Assembly: GCF_034092465.1 (NCBI RefSeq)
Contig: NZ_CP139303.1
Location: 1,516,865 to 1,580,864 of the forward strand
Direction of reading: 5' to 3'
Length of the DNA stretch: 64,000 bases
From: Prochlorococcus sp. MIT 1223
GTDB taxonomy: Bacteria; Cyanobacteriota; Cyanobacteriia; PCC-6307; Cyanobiaceae
The notes under the pieces were generated by a model that saw nothing but the letters and a program-made list of their open reading frames with translations, was not told the DNA's origin and did no database searches. The position numbers and the translations under genes are program-made. This document shows, one piece after another, positions 52,353 through 61,622 of the stretch (position 1 is its first letter; each line of letters opens with the position of its first letter).

Positions 52353-52796
52353 CTATTCCTTTGCGCCATGTGTTGCACAGGGCATCCATAGGGTTCCCAT
52401 TTTGTGAACGCCTAAACATCCAATCTTTTTAGCTTCTTCTTCAGCTTTGGCTCTCGTATAGTAGCCATATATATTTTTAGATTCTGAAATATCTTTACTA
52501 TTTAATTGTTGCTGTAGAGCGGTTCCTTCGGGACTCCAGACTTTTAGTCCCATCGTAGTTATTCCTGCAGAGAATATCCCCATGCCTACTATTGAAGCAT
52601 TAATTACTCCCATAGCTACGACACCAAGTGATGCGACTCCCATGGGAATTATCCCTATAGATATAATTCCCATGGGAACAATTCCTATAGATATGAAGCC
52701 AAGAGGTGCTATCCCAAAGGCAATTTTTTTTGGACTAGTACCACAATGAGAACTTTCTTCTGATTGTGGTTGGTTAGATTGATTGGGTGTAGTCAT
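52353..52796 (-). CDS. glycine pentapeptide-repeat membrane protein with DUF3721 end
   Basis: A 147-residue protein. Residues about 33-82 are about ten five-residue repeats with Gly first (GFISI, GIVPM, GIISI, GIIPM, GVASL, GVVAM...). The C-terminal 45 residues match DUF3721 (GCLGVHKMGTLWMPCATHG), shared with the lipoprotein next door. The repeats could form membrane helices or a narrow solenoid. The DUF3721 Cys/His set suggests metal binding (inference). Confidence 0.65.
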   Translation of the reverse strand: MTTPNQSNQPQSEESSHCGTSPKKIAFGIAPLGFISIGIVPMGIISIGIIPMGVASLGVVAMGVINASIVGMGIFSAGITTMGLKVWSPEGTALQQQLNSKDISESKNIYGYYTRAKAEEEAKKIGCLGVHKMGTLWMPCATHGAKE

Positions 52797-52802
52797 AGGT
52801 TT

Positions 52803-53021
52803 TTATTTGTGGGAACCATGGCCATGGATGCCATGCTCCTTGCATGGCATCCATTTGGCACCCATTTTGTGAGCACCTGTACAGCCAAAATCTCTAGCAG
52901 CTTTTTCTGCCTCGCCTTTTGTATCAAAAATAGTCGGAACACCGCTTTCCTTTGACGCAGTGCCGCAACTAATTAAAAGTGATGCAGTAGAAAGAATTAG
53001 TATTAGTTTTTTGACGTACAT
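52803..53021 (-). CDS. DUF3721 lipoprotein
   Basis: About 72 residues from MYVKKLILILS. The lipobox LISC gives a lipid-anchored Cys. The mature part is DUF3721: GEAEKAARDFGCTGAHKMGAKWMPCKEHG followed by a His-rich tail. It lies 6 bases upstream of the other DUF3721 gene and is probably co-transcribed. Confidence 0.75.
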   Translation of the reverse strand: MYVKKLILILSTASLLISCGTASKESGVPTIFDTKGEAEKAARDFGCTGAHKMGAKWMPCKEHGIHGHGSHK

Positions 53022-53251
53022 GAGATCTAACAAATAGTTTTATGATAGCTGGAATTTTAGGATTGGCTCTAATTCAAAATAATCTGATTATTATCGTTGA
53101 ACTGATTATTATATATTTTATGCATATTTTAATTGTAGATTTTCTATGATTTTTCTACTAATAATTTGAAATCATTAATTTAATTAAAATATTACTTGTT
53201 GCATTATCATTTGTTTGATTAGAGTCTTAGTATTAAATAAATTAAAAAAAT

Positions 53252-53626
53252 ATGAACAGTAAAAATGTTCTTGGGACTCCTCTTCAGCTATGTAACTGCA
53301 ATCCCATGACAGGTTGGTTTAGAGATGGTTCATGTAGTTCAGACGTTAGAGATCTAGGTATGCATACAGTCTGTGCTGTTATGACAGATTCATTTCTTTC
53401 TTATAGTAAGGCACAAGGTAATGATTTATCTACTCCTATGCCTCAATATGACTTTAAAGGGTTGAAATCAGGTGATCGCTGGTGTCTATGTGCGCCTAGA
53501 TGGAAAGAAGCTTATGATGATGGGATAGCTCCAATGATAATCCTTGAAGCAACAGACTTTAGTACATTGGAGATTATAGATTTAGAAATATTAAAGGAAT
53601 TTGAATATAAAAATATTGTTAGATAA
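53252..53626 (+). CDS. DUF2237 protein
   Basis: A 124-residue protein. NVLGTPLQLCNCNPMTGWFRDG, HTVCAVMTDSFL and GDRWCLCAPRW are the family signature, with four conserved cysteines. The function is unknown. Confidence 0.85.
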   Translation: MNSKNVLGTPLQLCNCNPMTGWFRDGSCSSDVRDLGMHTVCAVMTDSFLSYSKAQGNDLSTPMPQYDFKGLKSGDRWCLCAPRWKEAYDDGIAPMIILEATDFSTLEIIDLEILKEFEYKNIVR

Positions 53627-53949
53627 TAAAAGAATATATATAATTAATTAAGCAATTAATTCTTTGATTTATTTTAATTTATTTGCTATGAAACTAAACA
53701 TTAAAACAATCTTATGCTAATACTTTTAATTATCACATTGATTGCCTAAAATTAGTTGTATTATAAGCTTTAAAGCTTCATTCTCAGATTTTAGGCTCTA
53801 TTAGGTAAAAGAACTCATCGATGATGATCTCAATGCTTCCCAGTTTAAATTGAAGAAAAGATAACTTATGTATCTTTAGAAGAAGATATAGATGACTTTA
53901 ATGAAGCTTATCGCTTGATTAGTAAAGAAGGTCTCATCTTGCAAGAAGA

Positions 53950-54312
53950 ATGAACTACTTTAATGCACTTTTAAAGAGGATTTTGATTGCAGGTGTAATC
54001 TTACTTAATTTTTTCTACCCTTTTGATGCTGTAACTTCCGTTGAATCGGTCAACTGGGAAAAGCTCGCTCAAACAAGTGATAAATTACAATTTATAGATA
54101 CAGAAAGTATAAAGTATAAAAAAGGAATACTTTCATTTTTGACAAGGTTAGATGAGGTTACACCTGAAAATAACGAAACAACATTTGCAAAACCATATCT
54201 TCTTCAAGTAGATTGTGACAAGCGACTATTTAAGAATAACGATTCAGATTGGCAGTCTTCAAGAGGAAATAAATTTATGACAGACATAGTAATAAATAGT
54301 TGCAGCTATTAA
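53950..54312 (+). CDS. small secreted protein
   Basis: 120 residues with an N-terminal hydrophobic segment (residues 8-26). The mature part W-x-x-L-A-x-T...IDTESIKYKKGILSFLTRLD resembles surface-adhesin-E-like small proteins. Two late cysteines are present. The gap before it (53627-53949) holds only an unstarted fragment. Confidence 0.5.
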   Translation: MNYFNALLKRILIAGVILLNFFYPFDAVTSVESVNWEKLAQTSDKLQFIDTESIKYKKGILSFLTRLDEVTPENNETTFAKPYLLQVDCDKRLFKNNDSDWQSSRGNKFMTDIVINSCSY

Positions 54313-54452
54313 ATCTTTTTAAATAAATGTTATGTATTCATAAAAGCATTACTTGCCTAATCATACGCTGGCTTTAGCGAAAATTGTATTGTTAATTACG
54401 TATATTTGAATTGATTATTTGAGAACTTCTCTTGAACTTTATTTCAGCTAAG

Positions 54453-54674
54453 ATGTCTTTAGCGATTGCCTCTTTCAGTATGTCTTCCAGAGAGAACAAA
54501 GCACTTAAGTCTTTGGAGGTTACTTTAGACTATGCCCTAGAACGGCTTAACGACTTAGAGGGCAAGGATAGATTGTCTTTTGCTAATGAATATAAGGAAT
54601 GGTTAGCAGATGATGAATTAAAGGAGCAAGTTTGGTTTTTCACTATTGCCAGTAAAAAGATAGAGACTGATTGA
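54453..54674 (+). CDS. small hypothetical protein
   Basis: 73 residues from MSLAIASFSM, helical and acidic. An upstream TTG would add seven. The family is unknown. Confidence 0.5.
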   Translation: MSLAIASFSMSSRENKALKSLEVTLDYALERLNDLEGKDRLSFANEYKEWLADDELKEQVWFFTIASKKIETD

Positions 54675-54857
54675 TTTGAAATAATATATAATTAAATTCA
54701 AATTTTTATATAGATTAAGATTTTTGATTACTGCTATTTAAGTTTCTTTATAGGGTATTTAGACTGCTTGCGCATTTAGAGCATTTCCACCCCACCCCTA
54801 GAAAAATAACTCTACTTTCGCTATATTATAGAAAAGTTTCATAAAGGAGGTGATCCA

Positions 54858-54959
54858 TTGTCGCATCTACCAATCGGTCAGGATTCAATGGGATTAAAAT
54901 CTGTCGACAACTTATTGACTTCTGCCTTGAAAGGTTTTTATATTAATAGGTTTATATAG
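54858..54959 (+). CDS. 33-residue micro-ORF behind a full-length anti-16S ribosome-binding site
   Basis: TTG start, MSHLPIGQDSMGLKSVDNLL..., stop TAG. Fourteen bases just upstream (54843-54856, AAAGGAGGTGATCC) are the exact complement of the conserved 3' end of bacterial 16S rRNA, with the TTG 8 bases from GGAGG. A TATATT box lies at 54822-54827. Two hairpins follow. An alternative is a fragment of reversed 16S DNA. Confidence 0.45.
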   Translation: MSHLPIGQDSMGLKSVDNLLTSALKGFYINRFI

Positions 54960-54978
54960 CTTTAAGCCTATTAATATA
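54939..54978. repeat. hairpin over the micro-ORF stop
   Basis: 12-base perfect arms (TATATTAATAGG / CCTATTAATATA) enclose the stop codon of the 33-residue ORF. Confidence 0.5.
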
Positions 54979-54980
54979 TA

Positions 54981-55011
54981 AAAGGGCCATTCACAAAGTG
55001 AATGGCCCTTT
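54981..55011 (+). terminator. strong Rho-independent terminator
   Basis: A 14-bp perfect stem AAAGGGCCATTCAC / GTGAATGGCCCTTT with an AAA loop and a short AT-rich tail. Confidence 0.8.
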
Positions 55012-55192
55012 TATATACAATGATTGGATATGTCAATATTAAATAAATTTCTCTTTAAGCTTACTTCCTAAATATTCATCCTTTAAGATATAATTAAACT
55101 TATAACTATTTAAAAGCTAGTTATTCTATCACTGGGCATTAACAATATGATTTACTTAAGTAACGAGAATCTACTTTCAGTACCTTAAATTC

Positions 55193-55555
55193 ATGCCTAT
55201 AGATAACAAAAAAGAAGGCTTCTGGTCAGTGATAGAGGATTTAATAGAGTCAAGTGAAATAAAGTATAAATCTGGAGACTATAAGGGTGCAATAGATGAT
55301 AAGCTTAAAGCAAGAAAGTTTATATCAGATAATTCAAATATAATTAATCTTAAATCGAAGTTTAAATCCTTGATAAGGGATTTAAATTGCAATAACGTAA
55401 AATATAATTTAATAGACGATTATAAAACTAAGATAGATGAAACCAAGAAATTAGAGATAATTATTCAATTAGAAAATTTAAGCAAGGTCAAATATGATTC
55501 TGGCGATTATAAGGGTGCAATAAGAGCAATGAGAAGGTCGGAAAAATATTATTAA
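55193..55555 (+). CDS. TPR-like repeat protein
   Basis: A 120-residue soluble protein. Two copies of I-K-Y-x-SGDYKGAI separated by about 75 residues are the start of TPR-like helix pairs. It is probably a small protein-interaction module. Confidence 0.6.
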   Translation: MPIDNKKEGFWSVIEDLIESSEIKYKSGDYKGAIDDKLKARKFISDNSNIINLKSKFKSLIRDLNCNNVKYNLIDDYKTKIDETKKLEIIIQLENLSKVKYDSGDYKGAIRAMRRSEKYY

Positions 55556-55571
55556 TTACAGATAGCTAGGG

Positions 55572-56408
55572 TTACCATATAGAATTGAAAGAGTATATAC
55601 CATTAATCCAATATTCATTATTCGTAAACCAAACTAAGAATGCCGATAAACATAAGAAAGGTGCAAATGGTATATATTCGCCTATCTTTAATTTACCAAT
55701 TACCATAAGTGTTAATACAATAATAAATGAAAGTAGAAAAGACAGGCTTATAGTAATTAGCCAGCCTTTTAATCCAAGTAACATTCCTAGTAGAGCTGAA
55801 AGTTTAATATCGCCTTCCCCCAATGCTTTTTTCCCTATTATATGTTTCGCTATGTATGCGATGATTAAAAAAGAAACATATCCTAAAAGCGAAGCCACTA
55901 AGTAGTTAGATAATGCCGTTATTGTTTTTAGAAAGTTTGTATTTATAGAGTAGAAGAAATTGCGTACTATCGCTAATGAGAAAGCAAATCTAAATGCCGT
56001 TTCTGGAACCCAAAAATATTTCAGGTCTATTATCGTAAAAAAAATAAGAATAGAGCTTATTATCCAGCTTTCTAAAATTCTAATATATTGAGGATCTCTA
56101 TAAATATCATTTTCAGTATATAAGCTTGAGATCATAACTATACAAGAACATGCAATTTCTACAGATTCTGGATTCAATCTTATAAACCTATTTGTTCGTT
56201 TTGCGTTGTCTTTAGCAAATAACTTTACTTCACCATCTTCTATTTCTTTACTGCTAAGAGATATTTTATTTCTTATTAAGCCCGTAAAAATATTTGAAAC
56301 TGATTGATTCTTAGCCCTTCTAAATGAAATTAAATTGATAAACTTTCCTACATAAATACCAATTAAACCTCCAGCTATTAATATAAAGTATCCTGTTAAT
56401 TTATTCAT
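55572..56408 (-). CDS. prepilin-peptidase-like (A24) membrane protein
   Basis: A 278-residue protein with about seven hydrophobic segments. The two aspartates are in IIDLKYFWVPE and ALGEGDIKLSALLG, the family's catalytic pair. The N-terminal methylase half is reduced (KFINLISFRRAK), and the usual CxxC zinc pairs are absent. It may cleave type IV pilin-like leaders without methylating them, or be an island paralogue. Confidence 0.75.
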   Translation of the reverse strand: MNKLTGYFILIAGGLIGIYVGKFINLISFRRAKNQSVSNIFTGLIRNKISLSSKEIEDGEVKLFAKDNAKRTNRFIRLNPESVEIACSCIVMISSLYTENDIYRDPQYIRILESWIISSILIFFTIIDLKYFWVPETAFRFAFSLAIVRNFFYSINTNFLKTITALSNYLVASLLGYVSFLIIAYIAKHIIGKKALGEGDIKLSALLGMLLGLKGWLITISLSFLLSFIIVLTLMVIGKLKIGEYIPFAPFLCLSAFLVWFTNNEYWINGIYSFNSIW

Positions 56409-56514
56409 TTATAACTAATGTCCTAAGTGCTGATTAATAATATGAGAATTAATAGATATGATTGACTAATGATTCTCATTGATAGGCCGCTCAAGAAGAA
56501 TAGTCATAAATGTA

Positions 56515-57058
56515 TCAGACGACTCATTTTTTAGCTGCAGCAGGTATGGTCACTTGGGCGCTCGTTGAATATTTTAAAGCAGGAAAAGCTACTGCTGTTG
56601 AGATGGCAACTGGAGCTGTAGCTGGATTAGTAGGAATTACTCCAGCTAGATGAGTGATTATTGGATTTATTACATCTATTCTTTGCTTCTTGGCCGTTAA
56701 GTTAAAAGTTAGGCTCAAATTCGATGATGCGCTAGATACTTTTGCTGTTCATGGAGTAGGAGGAACCTTTGGCGCATTGCTGGCAGGAGTATTTGCTAAA
56801 GCTGAATTAATTTCTTCTTACCCTGCCGCAGAAGTTCTTTTAGATCAGGGGAGGATAGGTTTAATCATTGGTCAGTTAGAGGCTGTAATTATTGCTTATG
56901 GAATTTCTGCTGGGGACACTTTATTAATTGCTTTGCTCTTAACGAAATTTGGATGTGACTTTAGGCTCACAAAAGCTCAAGAAGAGATTGGTTTAGATAT
57001 GAATGAGCATGGAGAGGAGGCTTATTCAGAGAAGATAGGTTCTCCGATGATAAGTTAA
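56515..57058 (+). pseudogene. amt: ammonium transporter (Amt) C-terminal remnant
   Basis: Reads TTHFLAAAGMVTWALVEYFKAG...ATGAVAGLVGITPAR, then TGA at 56651, then in the same frame VIIGFITSILCFLAVKLK...DTFAVHGVGGTFGALLAG. Both parts are Amt. About ten residues are missing at the junction, and the first half of the gene is absent. Confidence 0.8.
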
Positions 57059-57176
57059 TTGATTTTTAATATTTCTTTCGCGACTCTCTCTGAGACTTAT
57101 TTAGCCGACTTGTTTTCTTGAAAAGGATAAATAGTCAAAAATTTAAATTTATTCAATTTCAAGGAATAATTTGACC

Positions 57177-57236
57177 CCATACCAAAAATACGTCATAGTA
57201 CACAAGTACTATGACGTATTTTTGGTATGGCTTTTT
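57177..57236 (+). terminator. 25-bp perfect hairpin terminator
   Basis: 57177-57201 pairs without a mismatch with 57206-57230 around ACAA. CTTTTTT follows. The length is exceptional. Confidence 0.8.
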
Positions 57237-57434
57237 TATTCATTGCCCTTGCTGCGCAAAGTCTTCTTCTTGTTGACTTTGAGCTAATTTCAGACAGTCA
57301 CTAATGTTTGATATTGATAAAGTAAGAGCACTAAACTTGCTCTAGACACCTGAGCGAACACAGTGCTAACTAATTTGCAGGCTTAATTGAGCTTCGTTTA
57401 TTCAAGTTAGATAAGCATAATTAATAAAAATAAA

Positions 57435-57602
57435 TTATCTATCGAATACTGAACTCTTTACAGCTTCCTCTTTTATATGCGGCCTTAGTAAAGACATTGG
57501 AAGTGCTGTCACTACAGCAAATGAAATAACTAGTATCAAGTCTGAGGTGAAATGACTAATACCTAATTCAGAGTGAGCAAGAGCTAGAACAAATCCTGTC
57601 AT
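57435..57602 (-). CDS. small membrane protein, SELGI family (member 3)
   Basis: A 55-residue protein, MTGFVLALAHSELGISHFTSD, then LILVISFAVVTALPMSLLRP. It is close to the 34041 member. The gap 57603-58228 is AT-rich, and I see nothing in it. Confidence 0.6.
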   Translation of the reverse strand: MTGFVLALAHSELGISHFTSDLILVISFAVVTALPMSLLRPHIKEEAVKSSVFDR

Positions 57603-58228
57603 AATCCTTCAATAGAAACAGAGCTACTTTACGAGTTCGAAGTATCAAATGTTCTTTGCCTTAGTAAAAATTATCAATCTAATTTTTTCTTTGAACTTTA
57701 GTTGTTTTATAAAATTACTTTTTAGTAAGTCCATAACGCTTTAGCTTGTTTAGCGTAATCTACTATTCATAATTCTATTCTCTTTCTTGGCTCTATTATT
57801 TAATATTAGCGAATATCTAAACACTAAGGTGTAATACATATTTTGCTATTATACTTTAGCCATTATTTGTCATTCGGAGTTGTTGTACATATGGCTTTCT
57901 GCGCTTTTTAGTCAAGACTATGCTCAATTCCTTTCTCATGTTTGATCTTGATGCACTTATAGGTTAGTAAGTCTTTTAGTTGATAAATACTCTTAATATT
58001 TTTGATATGCAGAATCTTTATAACTTATAGATAGCCTTTCGTATTTTATCTATAAAGTAAATATATCCTTATATCTAAAACTCATTTCTTCTTCATTCAT
58101 ATCAATAAACCATTTTTTAGAAAGGACTTTTTAATTTTATTAGTCCCTGTGTCTATTTATCTATAAATGTAATTAGTCAATTCCATTAGCTCTATCTATA
58201 GTCATTATATATAAAAGTATATTTGCAG

Positions 58229-59536
58229 ATGAGACTATCTTCAGGAGGTATTAGGAAGACCTTGGGGCCTGGGATCTTGCTTTCAGGAGCATGTATTGGT
58301 GGATCTCACTTGATGTCTTCAACAACAGCTGGAGCCAGGTTTGGATTCTCCTTAATTGGGTTAATACTGATTACTAACTTATTAAAATATCCTTTTTTAC
58401 TAGTAGGCACAAGATTTACTTCCGCTACAGGGCTATCCCTCCTAGAGGGATTTAAAATAAGAAATCCTCTTTATTTACCGATATATCTCATTGTTAGTTT
58501 AATTACAGGAACATTTACAATTGCAGCTGTTAGCTTCGTCTCAGGTGTTTTATTAACAAATATACCAGTATTTTCTAGATTCCCAGCTATGGACTTATCA
58601 ATAGCTGTTCTAGTTATAAGTGGATTGATTCTATTAATAGGTCAATATAAAGCCTTAGACAGGATATCCAAAGTATTGGTTCTTTTACTTGGTCTTCTTA
58701 CATTATTTGCTCTCATATCATTGTTAACTAATGGGGCGTTGGATGCTGTTGATAATAGTTGGATTAATACTGAACCTAGCCCTTGGAGGCTTTCTAACTT
58801 ATCTTTTTTGATTCCCTTAATGGGATGGATGCCTGGTCCAGTTGAATTATGTGTTTGGCCTTCTCTTTGGATGTTTTCAAGATCAAAAGATACTAATTAC
58901 AGGCCAAATATCGAAGAGGCAGAATTTGATTTTAACCTTGGCTATGTAATAACTGTAATAACTGCAATATTCTTTGTAGCTCTTGGTGCTTTAACAATGT
59001 ATAAAAGTGGTGATTTAATGATCTCTGGTACTGGTGTTTCTTTTGCTCAGAACTTAATACGTCTTTATACCTTATCTATTGGAGGTTGGGCTAAGTGGAT
59101 TATTATCCCTGCATCTTTTGCTGCAATGTTTAGCACAACACTAACTTGTTTAGATGCCTACCCCAGAAGTATATCTTCAATACAAGGACTTTTATCTGGT
59201 CAAGATCAAGGCCATGGAGAATCAATTCCTGAGAGAAAACGTTTGCAAAAGTGGATTGTTTTACATATATTCGCTGCATTTATTGCCCTTTTGATCGCGC
59301 GTAGTGGGGGCATAGGAGTTAAGGATTTTGTTTTCACTGCAATGACAGGTAGTTTTCTTACTGCCCCAGTATTTGCTTGGATGGCAATGGATACAATTAA
59401 TAGCCCTTTAGTAGACAAAAATTATCGATATGACTATTTCATGAGATGCTTATGTTGGGCAGGTTTACTATTCTTAAGTTTATTCAGTGTTCTTTTTATT
59501 GCGCACTCATTCTTTGGATTGGGATTTTCTTCCTAG
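58229..59536 (+). CDS. divergent Nramp-type metal transporter
   Basis: About 435 residues with about eleven hydrophobic segments. GPGILLSGACIGGSHLMSSTTAGARFG aligns with Nramp helix 1, but the metal-binding D-P-G-N is replaced by G-G-S-H. The helix 6 M-P-H reads M-P-G (GWMPGPVELCVW). The fold is kept with altered metal ligands, so the substrate may not be Mn/Fe. The start is ATG 58229; a TTG lies two codons earlier. Confidence 0.75.
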   Translation: MRLSSGGIRKTLGPGILLSGACIGGSHLMSSTTAGARFGFSLIGLILITNLLKYPFLLVGTRFTSATGLSLLEGFKIRNPLYLPIYLIVSLITGTFTIAAVSFVSGVLLTNIPVFSRFPAMDLSIAVLVISGLILLIGQYKALDRISKVLVLLLGLLTLFALISLLTNGALDAVDNSWINTEPSPWRLSNLSFLIPLMGWMPGPVELCVWPSLWMFSRSKDTNYRPNIEEAEFDFNLGYVITVITAIFFVALGALTMYKSGDLMISGTGVSFAQNLIRLYTLSIGGWAKWIIIPASFAAMFSTTLTCLDAYPRSISSIQGLLSGQDQGHGESIPERKRLQKWIVLHIFAAFIALLIARSGGIGVKDFVFTAMTGSFLTAPVFAWMAMDTINSPLVDKNYRYDYFMRCLCWAGLLFLSLFSVLFIAHSFFGLGFSS

Positions 59537-59620
59537 GCTTAATTAATTTTTTATAGCTATTTTTGTTGCTTTTCCTTGACTTCCCTTTTTGACAAATAGT
59601 ATTTGTATTATGTTATTTAA

Positions 59621-59887
59621 ATGATAAAGATGCAAATAGTCGATGAATTGCCATCAGGTTGGCTTGTTTCTCCTTGTGGAGAACAACTGGTTCTTTTCAT
59701 TAAAGATCCCATGTCACCCGATAACTTACAAAAATATTACCTTGATAAATGGTCAGCCTTCAATGGAAATAGAAATAAATTTAAATCTAGAAGAATATTT
59801 ATAGAAAATGAAGCAATTAAAATTTGGCATGAATTAATAAATAAGGGCTGGAATAAATTTGAAATAAGAACTCATAATGTAGCTTAG
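59621..59887 (+). CDS. small hypothetical protein (paralogue of 39770-40015)
   Basis: 88 residues with the shared GWL-V-S-P...FIKDP...YYLDKWSAF...W-H-ELINKGW pattern. It is convergent with the aminotransferase gene. Confidence 0.55.
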   Translation: MIKMQIVDELPSGWLVSPCGEQLVLFIKDPMSPDNLQKYYLDKWSAFNGNRNKFKSRRIFIENEAIKIWHELINKGWNKFEIRTHNVA

Positions 59888-59918
59888 ACTGTACATATAA
59901 AATCTAAGTTTCTAGTCC

Positions 59919-61097
59919 CTATAGCTCTTTTAATACTTTTAAAAATGTATTGGAAACAATATCAATATTTTTAGTTGAGAAGTGAAGAGGAAGTCTTAGA
60001 TCAAATACTTTAGATAGATTTTTTCTAGTATTTGGTAGTTTTATACTGCTTGTATTGATGAATTTCCAGTTTTGATATAGACGGGCATTACTGTTATTTA
60101 TTCCTCCAAAATAGCTTATAGGAATTCCAGATCTATTTAGTTCTTCTTTAAGCCTATCTCTAGAAGATTCATCTAAATTAATTCGCATTTGAGCTGAGTC
60201 TCTAACTGGCCTTATATTTGCAGAACTATTATTAAATGTAATTAAAATATCTTCTTTAAGATTCTCTACAATTCGATCATAATTTTTATTTACCTTTGTA
60301 ATAGTTGATTCAATATTATTGACTTGAGGTATTGCTAAAGCAGCTGTTAAATTATTCATTCTTACATTAAATACGGGCAGCTGATTTTTATAAAGCTTTG
60401 CAATTTGCTGATCTTTAGAAGAATGTAAAAGATAGTTATTCTCATAAGAACCTGACATGAAAACTGATTTCCAATAAATATCTGGGTCGTTAGTTACGAG
60501 AACACCTCCTTCCCCGGCATTAATTATTTTGTATGATTGAAGTGAGTAAACTCCAGCAATACCAAATGTACCAGCATGCTTACCTTTCCATGTAACTCCT
60601 AAAGCATGTGCAGAATCTTCAATTAAGATTATCTTATGTTTTTTGCATATTCTTACTACTTCATCCATGTCACATAAATGTCCACGCATATGAGAAAGTA
60701 AAAGATATTTTGCTTCTGAGGAAATAATTTTTGCTTCTAAATCCACTAGATCAATGACATAACCCTCTGTTATATCTATAAGTACTGGCTCTGCTCCACA
60801 TTGAACAACAGCGCTAGGTACGGCTGTAAATGTGAAGGCCGGTATGAGAACTTTTGAATTGGAATTTACTCCAGATGCTTTTAAAGCTAAGAAAATAGCG
60901 TTTGTCGCTGAAGAAACCCCGAGAGCAAAAGAACTATTTACATAGGAACATATGGTTTTTTCTAGAATATTTACAGGACTATCAGCATTCTTAAATTGAT
61001 ATCTAAACAGTTTTTTAGTATAAAGAGCTTCTTGAACTGATGAGCTAACAGAATTTAAATCCAATTCTGCTTCCCAGCAAATTTCTTTTATTTCCAT
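59919..61097 (-). CDS. DegT/DnrJ/EryC1-family aminotransferase
   Basis: A 392-residue PLP enzyme. GVSSATNAIFLALKASGV binds the cofactor phosphate, LIEDSAHALGVTWKGKHAGTFGIAG contains the Asp pair, and SYKIINAGEGG holds the Schiff-base Lys. The family transaminates keto-sugars for amino-sugar synthesis. No partner sugar genes are adjacent, so it is probably detached surface-glycan cargo (inference). Confidence 0.9.
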   Translation of the reverse strand: MEIKEICWEAELDLNSVSSSVQEALYTKKLFRYQFKNADSPVNILEKTICSYVNSSFALGVSSATNAIFLALKASGVNSNSKVLIPAFTFTAVPSAVVQCGAEPVLIDITEGYVIDLVDLEAKIISSEAKYLLLSHMRGHLCDMDEVVRICKKHKIILIEDSAHALGVTWKGKHAGTFGIAGVYSLQSYKIINAGEGGVLVTNDPDIYWKSVFMSGSYENNYLLHSSKDQQIAKLYKNQLPVFNVRMNNLTAALAIPQVNNIESTITKVNKNYDRIVENLKEDILITFNNSSANIRPVRDSAQMRINLDESSRDRLKEELNRSGIPISYFGGINNSNARLYQNWKFINTSSIKLPNTRKNLSKVFDLRLPLHFSTKNIDIVSNTFLKVLKEL

Positions 61098-61235
61098 TAG
61101 TAAAGTATGCCTAATTAATACAGTAATGAATTTGTATAAGGATTGCTATTTTAGAAAATATTCTTCTTTGATATTTGTTTGCACTTCTCCCTTAAAGGAC
61201 AGAGAATGTCTTGGAAGCCCATTGAAGTATTACAA

Positions 61236-61529
61236 ATGCGACTTTTATTGATTTTCTTAGTAATTCCTATTCTCCTCAGCAGTTGCTCTACAAAAGTTGA
61301 GACAGACAAATTAGAACAAAAATTGGGCGAAAAGAACCTAGGCCCGGAAAAGCCAGAACTAAACCTTGAAAAGTCTTCTAAAGGGATTGATCTGAAAAAT
61401 AAAATTAAGATAAAAGAATTTATAGAACCTGTTGAAAAATCAGATCTAGATAAAGTCGATGAATGTATTGAATCTCAAGAAATAAAAGGCTTGCCTATAT
61501 ATGAATGCACGAAATTTCTTAAACCCTAG
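61236..61529 (+). CDS. small lipoprotein
   Basis: 97 residues from MRLLLIFLVIPILLSSC, a lipobox with the anchor Cys. The mature part is charged and helical, with two cysteines near the end (CIESQ, YECTK). An upstream ATG would spoil the signal. Confidence 0.6.
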   Translation: MRLLLIFLVIPILLSSCSTKVETDKLEQKLGEKNLGPEKPELNLEKSSKGIDLKNKIKIKEFIEPVEKSDLDKVDECIESQEIKGLPIYECTKFLKP

Positions 61530-61622
61530 TCTGCGAATCAAAATGCAAGATCTTTCAATCAATAAAATTCATTAGACACATAAAATTTTTCAAGGACAAT
61601 AGTAATGAAATGAATAGTTGTT

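Noticed and set aside
53870-53952. (+) fragment VSLEEDIDDFNEAYRLISKEG
   Set aside because: It looks like protein but has no start codon and is too short to name.
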